Assembly (NCBI GenBank): GCA_934615145.1
Contig: CAKTTM010000045.1
Span: 1 to 10,214, forward strand
Source of the DNA: an uncultured Clostridia bacterium
Lineage (GTDB): Bacteria > Bacillota > Clostridia > Christensenellales > Aristaeellaceae
Direction of reading: 5' to 3'
Length of the DNA stretch: 10,214 nucleotides
Shown: positions 5,855 to 10,214 of the stretch, piece after piece
How the letters are laid out: the number at the start of each line of letters is the position of its first letter
Numbering within the stretch: the stretch's first letter is position 1
Notes under the pieces: generated by a model
Told to the model about the DNA's origin: nothing
What the model saw: the letters and a program-made list of their open reading frames with translations, nothing else
Database searches by the model: none
Made by a program: the position numbers and the translations under genes

Positions 5855-6664
5855 ATGACCAACTTTGCTCAAAACTCACGCGTTGTGCAGGATCCTGGCC
5901 AGCAGGACGCCGGCATCTGCTTTGACATCAGCGGGATGGATCTGTTCTACGGACACTTCCAGGCGCTCAAGAACATCAACATGCAGATACCGGCCAAGCA
6001 GGTGACCGCGCTGATCGGCCCCAGCGGCTGCGGTAAGTCCACCCTGCTCAAATCCCTCAATCGCATGAATGACCTGATCCCCGACTGCCGCATCACCGGC
6101 AACATACTGCTGGACGGGGAGGATATCTACAGCCCGCAGATGGAGGTCAATCTGCTGCGTAAGCGGGTGGGTATGGTCTTTCAGAAGCCCAATCCCTTCC
6201 CGATGTCCATCTATGACAACATCGCCTATGGCCCCCGCACCCACGGCGTGCGCGGCAAGGTGAAGCTGGACGACATCGTGGAGTACAGCCTGCGCAAGGC
6301 GGCGCTGTGGGATGAGGTGAAGGACGATCTGCGCAAGAGCGCCATGGCCATCTCCGGCGGCCAGCAGCAGCGGCTGTGCATCGCGCGCTGCTTTGCGGTG
6401 CAGCCCGAGGTCATCCTGATGGATGAGCCCACCAGCGCGCTGGATCCCATCTCCACCTCCAAGATCGAAGACCTTGTCCTGGAAATGAAAAAAGACTATA
6501 CTATCATCATTGTCACGCACAACATGCAGCAGGCCGCGCGCATATCGGATCTGACCTGTTTCTTCCTGCTGGGTGAGATGGTCGAGATGGCGCCGACGGC
6601 TAATCTGTTTGCCAACCCTGCTGACAAGCGCACGGAGAACTACATCACGGGGTGGTTTGGTTGA
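5855..6664 (+). CDS. pstB: Phosphate ABC transporter ATPase PstB
   Basis: This 269-residue cytoplasmic ATPase has all ABC motifs in order: Walker [10 protein letters not shown] at 55-63, Q-loop Q110 in [16 protein letters not shown], signature SGGQQQR at 167-173, Walker B VILMDE at 186-191, D-loop SALD at 194-197 and switch H222 in VTHNMQQA. The [18 protein letters not shown] stretch at 111-128 and the [10 protein letters not shown] segment at 67-76 are specific to PstB. It powers phosphate import through PstCA and, in known systems, also takes part in PhoU/PhoR signalling. About 20 polar N-terminal residues precede the ABC fold. ATG 5855 lies 3 bases after the pstA stop, with AAAGG at 5843-5847 as a modest ribosome binding site. 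The stop overlaps the phoU start. Confidence 0.96.
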   Translation: MTNFAQNSRVVQDPGQQDAGICFDISGMDLFYGHFQALKNINMQIPAKQVTALIGPSGCGKSTLLKSLNRMNDLIPDCRITGNILLDGEDIYSPQMEVNLLRKRVGMVFQKPNPFPMSIYDNIAYGPRTHGVRGKVKLDDIVEYSLRKAALWDEVKDDLRKSAMAISGGQQQRLCIARCFAVQPEVILMDEPTSALDPISTSKIEDLVLEMKKDYTIIIVTHNMQQAARISDLTCFFLLGEMVEMAPTANLFANPADKRTENYITGWFG

Positions 6665-7320
6665 TGCGGTCACATTTTGATGAACAGCTTCATCTGCTCA
6701 ATGAGGAGATGATACGCATGGGCAGCCTGATCGAAGACATGATCGACAAGGCCTGCCAGGTGATCGTTTCCCGTGATGTGGAGATGGCCCGCGCCAATAT
6801 GGCAAGCGACGTGCAGGTCGACCGCAAGGAGCGCGACATTGAGACGCTCTGCCTGCGGCTGATCCTGATGCAGCAGCCGGTGGCCAGGGACCTGCGGCTG
6901 GTGAGCTCGGCGCTGAAGATGATCACCGACATGGAGCGCATTGGCGACCAGGCCTCCGATATCTGTGAGATCATCTCCATGCCCGTCAAGGGCCAGCTGT
7001 ACGTCTACCCCGAGCAGCTGCAAAAGATGGGCGAGGCGGCCGGCCGCATGGTTCGCCAGGCCACCGATGCCTTTGTCAAGCGCGATGTGGACATGGCCCA
7101 CGCCGTCATCGATTCCGATGACATTGTCGATGGCTTCTTTGCCGAGGTCAAGCAGGAGCTGCTGCACACCATGAAAAAGCGCAGCGAGTACGGCATGCAG
7201 CTGCTGGACGCCCTGATGATCGCAAAATACCTCGAGCGCATCGGCGACCACGCGGTCAATATCGCCGAGTGGGTGGAGTACGCGGTCACCGGCCAGTACA
7301 AGGGGGAGGGGCTGTCATGA
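6664..7320 (+). CDS. phoU: Phosphate signalling regulator PhoU
   Basis: From ATG 6664 the protein is 218 residues, the usual PhoU size, and almost wholly helical. It holds the two repeated metal-binding motifs of the family, ERIGDQASD at 91-99 and ERIGDHAVN at 191-199, one per three-helix bundle. The LRLILMQQPVARDLRLVSSA region at 64-83 is also typical. PhoU is a peripheral cytoplasmic protein that links Pst transporter activity to PhoR and lowers the Pho response when phosphate is plentiful. The start overlaps the pstB stop as TGATG, with a G-rich stretch just upstream. An in-frame ATG at 6652 would add only MVWL and lies within pstB. The stop overlaps the phoB start as ATGA, consistent with coupled translation. 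Confidence 0.95.
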   Translation: MRSHFDEQLHLLNEEMIRMGSLIEDMIDKACQVIVSRDVEMARANMASDVQVDRKERDIETLCLRLILMQQPVARDLRLVSSALKMITDMERIGDQASDICEIISMPVKGQLYVYPEQLQKMGEAAGRMVRQATDAFVKRDVDMAHAVIDSDDIVDGFFAEVKQELLHTMKKRSEYGMQLLDALMIAKYLERIGDHAVNIAEWVEYAVTGQYKGEGLS

Positions 7321-7991
7321 TCTACTCGGTAGAGGATGATCAGGCCATCCGCGACCTGGTGCTCTACGCGCTCAAGCAGTCGGGCTACGAGGCCAGAGGC
7401 TTTGCCGATGGGCAGGCCTTCCGCCAGGCCATGCAGCGCGAGCTGCCAGAGCTGGTGCTGATGGATCAGATGCTGCCGGGTGTGGACGGCGAGACCCTGC
7501 TCAAAGAGATGCGCCAGACGCCCAAGTGGGCCAATATCCCCGTCATCATGCTGACGGCCAAGGGCAGCGAGATGGACAAGGTGCGCAGCCTGGACGCGGG
7601 CGCCGATGACTACCTGGTCAAGCCCTTTGGCGTGATGGAGCTGCTAAGCCGCATCAAGGCGGTGCTGCGCCGCGCCACGCCTGTAGACGAGCTGCGGGTG
7701 CTGGAGTCTGGCGGCATCGTGATGGACCTGGACCGGCACACGGTGCTCTCTGACGATGAGCCGGTGACGCTGACCAACAAGGAGTTTGAACTGCTCAAGT
7801 GCCTGCTGCAGAACCCGCAGATCGTGTTTTCGCGCGAAAAGCTGCTGGATCTGGTGTGGGACATCACCTATTATGGGGACACGCGCACGGTGGACGCGCA
7901 TATCCGCTCGCTCAGGCAAAAGCTCAAGGCCAACGCCGCGCAGATCGGCACGGTGCGGGGCGTGGGCTATCGCCTGGGCGGCGACCAGTAG
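7317..7991 (+). CDS. phoB: Phosphate response regulator PhoB/PhoP, OmpR family
   Basis: ATG 7317 overlaps the phoU stop and is preceded by a strong GGGGGAGGGG at 7302-7311. The 224-residue protein has a receiver domain at about 1-118. It shows the acidic pair D7/D8, phosphoacceptor D50 in LVLMDQMLPG, T80 in VIMLTAKG and K102 in DYLVKPF. A winged-helix DNA-binding domain at about 128-222 includes TLTNKEFELLKCLL at 151-164 and RTVDAHIRSLRQKLK at 190-204, ending in GTVRGVGYRL at 211-220. It is probably phosphorylated by the adjacent PhoR and binds the Pho box before pstS. The gene is called PhoB in proteobacteria and PhoP in bacilli; the PhoB name rests on operon context. A start at 7269 would put 16 unrelated residues in front and is rejected. 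Confidence 0.93.
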   Translation: MIYSVEDDQAIRDLVLYALKQSGYEARGFADGQAFRQAMQRELPELVLMDQMLPGVDGETLLKEMRQTPKWANIPVIMLTAKGSEMDKVRSLDAGADDYLVKPFGVMELLSRIKAVLRRATPVDELRVLESGGIVMDLDRHTVLSDDEPVTLTNKEFELLKCLLQNPQIVFSREKLLDLVWDITYYGDTRTVDAHIRSLRQKLKANAAQIGTVRGVGYRLGGDQ

Positions 7992-8000
7992 GCGGGGACG

Positions 8001-9665
8001 ATGAGAAGACGCTTTTTTTATAGCCTGACGGCGGTGGCGCTGCTCACCGGCCTGGTGCTGCTGCTGGTCACTGGCAGTGTGCTGCCCATGGCGGCCAGGC
8101 GGCAGGTGCAGGGCATGCTGGAGGCCGAGGGCAGGGCCTTTGCCGCGCGCTATCCGCAGGGCGGCTTTAGCGCGGAGCAGGTGCAGCTGCTGTTTAGCCC
8201 CAACCGGCTCACCTGGATAGACACTGACGGCCGGGTGCTGTATGACAATCAGTCAGACGCCGCCTTGATGGACAATCACATCGACCGGCCGGAGATCGCG
8301 CAGGCCCTGGCTGAGGGCAGCGCCAGCTCGGTCCGAGCCTCTGCCACCTTGCGCGGTGAGGAATTGCTGTACTACGCGCTGCGCCTGCGCGACGGGCGGG
8401 TGATCCGCCTGTCGGCGCCGGTGGCCCAATCAGGGCAGATACTGCGCGTGATGCTGCCCTGGCTGATAGGCGGCCTGGCGGCGGCGCTGCTGCTGTCGGC
8501 GGTGATCGCCCGCGCGCTGAGCCGACACATGAGCGCCTCGATCGAAAAGATAGACCTGGATCATCCGGAGGAGGCCCAGACCTTTGCCGAGCTTAGCCCC
8601 ATGCTCAGCCGCATCAACCAGCAAAACCAGCGCGGCGCGCAGCAATTGCGCGTGCTGACCGACAAGCAGCTGGAGATGGACGCGCTGCTCAACGCCATGA
8701 ACGAGGGCTTCATCGCCCTGGACAGCCGGCACCGGGTGCTGACGATCAATCAGTCGGCGGCGCAGATGCTGGGGGTCGATGGCAGCCAGGCGCTGGGCCG
8801 CACGATGGCCGAGCTCAACCGCCAGCCGGAGACCATCCAGTTGATGGACGAGCTGGACGCCATGGGCAGCGGCATGGTGACGCTGCAATCAGGCCTTCGC
8901 AGCTATGTGCTGACGGCCGACAAGGTGGCCAGCACCAAGGGCGCAGTCCTGTTGATACGCGATGTGACCGAGCGGCTGGAGAGCGAGACCATGCGCAAGC
9001 GCTTCACCGCCAATGTCTCCCACGAGCTGCGCACGCCGCTGACGACCATCTGTGGCTATTCCGAGATGCTGGCCTCCGGCATGGTGAAAAAGGAAGACCA
9101 GAAGGAGTTCACCGGCAGGATCGCCGCCGAGTCTAAGCGCATGCTGGCCTTGGTGGAGGATATATTAAGGCTGAGCAAGCTGGACGAGGGCTACCCCGGC
9201 GGCCAGTACAAGCAGGTGAGCCTGCTCAAAGTCGTGGAACAGGCGCTCAGCTCCCTGGAGGCGCCGGCCGAGAAGAAGCGCGTGAGCCTGAAGGTCAGCG
9301 GTGACGAGGGCCAGGTGATGGGGGACAAGACGCTGCTGAGCGAATTGGTCTTCAACCTGGTGGACAACGCCATCAAGTATAACCGCGAGGGCGGCAAGGT
9401 GGAGGTGCGGGTTAAGGACAAGCCCGGTCTCGTGCTGCTGACGGTGCAAGACACCGGCATGGGCATAGAGCCCAGCCAGCAGGACAAGATATTCGAGCGC
9501 TTCTACCGCACGGACAAGAGCCGCTCCAAGGAGACCGGCGGCACGGGCCTGGGCCTGTCGATCGTCAAGCACTCGGCAGAGTATCATCACGCCAGCCTGC
9601 AGGTGGAAAGCAAGCTGGGCCTGGGCACCACGGTGACGGTCAGTTTTCCTAAAGACCAGGGCTAA
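8001..9665 (+). CDS. phoR: Phosphate sensor histidine kinase PhoR
   Basis: The 554-residue membrane kinase begins 9 bases after phoB. It has a first transmembrane helix at about 6-30, an extracytoplasmic region of roughly 115 residues, a second helix at about 148-171, and a short linker with EKIDLDHPEEAQTF at 182-195. That linker resembles clostridial PhoR-like kinases and takes the place of a clear HAMP domain. A PAS-like domain spans about 222-325. The HisKA box FTANVSHELRTPLTT at 335-349 carries phosphoacceptor H341. The ATPase domain shows the N-box NLVDNAIKYN (452-461), DTGMGI (484-489), FERFYR (498-503) and GGTGLGLS (513-520), all intact. In the Pho system it phosphorylates PhoB when phosphate is low, under Pst/PhoU control. 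The extracytoplasmic region is not recognised as a known sensor fold. GGGGA (7994-7998) lies unusually close to the ATG. It is the last gene of the operon. Confidence 0.92.
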   Translation: MRRRFFYSLTAVALLTGLVLLLVTGSVLPMAARRQVQGMLEAEGRAFAARYPQGGFSAEQVQLLFSPNRLTWIDTDGRVLYDNQSDAALMDNHIDRPEIAQALAEGSASSVRASATLRGEELLYYALRLRDGRVIRLSAPVAQSGQILRVMLPWLIGGLAAALLLSAVIARALSRHMSASIEKIDLDHPEEAQTFAELSPMLSRINQQNQRGAQQLRVLTDKQLEMDALLNAMNEGFIALDSRHRVLTINQSAAQMLGVDGSQALGRTMAELNRQPETIQLMDELDAMGSGMVTLQSGLRSYVLTADKVASTKGAVLLIRDVTERLESETMRKRFTANVSHELRTPLTTICGYSEMLASGMVKKEDQKEFTGRIAAESKRMLALVEDILRLSKLDEGYPGGQYKQVSLLKVVEQALSSLEAPAEKKRVSLKVSGDEGQVMGDKTLLSELVFNLVDNAIKYNREGGKVEVRVKDKPGLVLLTVQDTGMGIEPSQQDKIFERFYRTDKSRSKETGGTGLGLSIVKHSAEYHHASLQVESKLGLGTTVTVSFPKDQG

Positions 9666-9684
9666 GTTCCCAAAGACACCCAAT

Positions 9685-9717
9685 AAGCAAGCGGCCACAG
9701 AACATGGCCGCTTGCTT
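9685..9717 (+). terminator. Hairpin terminator after phoR
   Basis: AAGCAAGCGGCCA at 9685-9697 and TGGCCGCTTGCTT at 9705-9717 form a perfect 13-bp stem with a 7-base loop, 19 bases after the phoR stop. The trailing T-tract is short (CTTTAT), but the stem is strong. It probably ends the pst-pho transcript and, being nearly symmetric, may also stop - strand transcription from the right-hand gene. Confidence 0.75.
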
Positions 9718-9743
9718 TATAAGGATTCCGAATCAGGAACGAT

Positions 9744-9830
9744 CACAAAACCCACATTGAAAACGCAATATTTCCCACATTGAAAAGGCCACAAAACCCA
9801 CATTGCGCAGGGAAAACCCAGACTGCGCAA
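9744..9830. repeat. Short degenerate direct-repeat array around ACCCACATTG
   Basis: CACAAAACCCACATTG occurs exactly twice, at 9744-9759 and 9790-9805. Between them CCCACATTGAAAA (9774-9786) repeats the 13 bases at 9751-9763. A fourth, diverged copy, AAAACCCAGACTGCGCA at 9813-9829, matches AAAACCCACATTGCGCA at 9793-9809 with three differences. The copies are spaced unevenly (about 23, 16 and 20 bases). No protein is encoded here. Multiple internal repeats of this kind are known at the ends of some insertion sequences such as the IS21 family, but no transposase gene is visible. It could instead be a protein-binding array. Confidence 0.7.
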
Positions 9831-9845
9831 GGCATTAGGGTCTCA

Positions 9846-10207
9846 TCAGCCCTCGTCCTCAAACTCCTCTTCCAACAGCATCTCATCATCCACATCGTCG
9901 ATCAGGCTCTCATCGGCTTCCTCCGCGTCCTCTTGCACGGTGGTCAGCGCCAGGGCCTGCTCAAAGGCGCCGTAGGGCACGAAGATGCTGTATTCCTCCA
10001 GCATGCCGCCGGTCTGCATGCTCAGCGCAGCGCCCATGCGGCCCACCTTGGAGTAGGGTATCTTGTCGCCTTCCAGCACCGATTCGATGATGGCGGTGCG
10101 GATGGGGTCGGCGCGGACGCCAGTTCGATCGACTGGGCCGGCGCGGGCGCGGCCGCCAGCGATCCGGTCGTGTCCGTGGTGGCGATATTCGTCGTGCCGA
10201 TGCTCAT
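9846..10207 (-). pseudogene. Unrecognised small acidic protein gene, apparently frameshifted
   Basis: On the - strand, ATG 10207 opens a frame starting MSIGTTNIATTDTTG and running through an Ala/Pro-rich linker to QSIELAS. Near 10109-10121 the protein-like frame jumps: the continuation RTAIIESVLEGDKIPYSKVG and onward to the TGA at 9846-9848 is in another frame. The span is 362 bases, one short of a whole number of codons, and adding one base would give a single protein of 120 residues. The C-terminal part has a plausible folded core (about RTAII to GAFEQAL) and a very acidic tail rich in Glu and Asp. I do not recognise the family. No ribosome binding site is seen in the 7 bases left upstream, so the gene may begin outside the window. 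Cause of the break: a real mutation, a sequencing error, or two separate genes. Confidence 0.5.
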
Positions 10208-10214
10208 GGGGCGC

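Noticed and set aside
9744..9830. CRISPR array
   Set aside because: Repeats are short, degenerate and unevenly spaced, with spacers far below the usual length, and there are no cas genes nearby.
1..10214. tRNA, rRNA, riboswitch, prophage or integrase genes
   Set aside because: I looked for cloverleaf-like segments, conserved rRNA blocks and known aptamer motifs in the non-coding parts and saw none. All large + strand frames are accounted for by transport and signalling genes.

Overview
The window looks like part of a chromosome from a fairly GC-rich member of the Firmicutes, most likely a Clostridia-type anaerobe. This assignment is inferred from three things: strong AGGAGG-type ribosome binding sites, a pst-phoU-phoB-phoR gene order, and clostridial-looking PstS and PhoR sequences. 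No rRNA or other taxonomic marker is present, so it is provisional.

Left part (1-2881, + strand): the 3' end of tctB, a complete tctA, and a gene for an iron-containing alcohol dehydrogenase / glycerol dehydrogenase family enzyme, closely spaced as one operon. TctA and TctB are the membrane subunits of a tripartite tricarboxylate transporter. The solute-binding subunit TctC is not seen and may lie upstream of the window. Codon use here is more mixed and less G/C-biased at third positions than in the rest of the window, and tctA and the dehydrogenase gene start with GTG and TTG.

Junction (2882-3243): about 360 bases without a gene. It holds a cre-like sequence, a cluster of hairpins that probably end transcription arriving from the left, and three copies of ATTTTACAT. 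Two copies are exactly 11 bases apart, which is the layout of a Pho box. A candidate -10 and an AGGAGG ribosome binding site for pstS follow.

Centre (3244-9665, + strand): a seven-gene phosphate operon, pstS-pstC-pstA-pstB-phoU-phoB-phoR. Junctions are either very short gaps or stop/start overlaps. PstS captures phosphate outside the membrane, PstC and PstA form the channel, PstB powers it, PhoU relays transporter state to the sensor kinase PhoR, and PhoR controls the response regulator PhoB. PhoB presumably acts back on the Pho box upstream of pstS. PstS is unusual: its two halves are in the reverse of the textbook order, and it has a signal peptide without a lipobox cysteine. A perfect 13-bp hairpin follows phoR.

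Right end (9719-10214): a short array of degenerate repeats built around ACCCACATTG, possibly a remnant of a mobile-element end. Beyond it, on the - strand, is a small unrecognised acidic protein gene whose reading frame is broken by an apparent one-base frameshift near 10109-10121.

Most of the window is a well-understood nutrient-uptake region. I see no defence system, CRISPR array, prophage or clearly new multi-gene system. The points most worth following are the permuted PstS, the Pho box placed against a terminator-like hairpin, the repeat array, and the pairing of a TctAB transporter with a divergent dehydrogenase.
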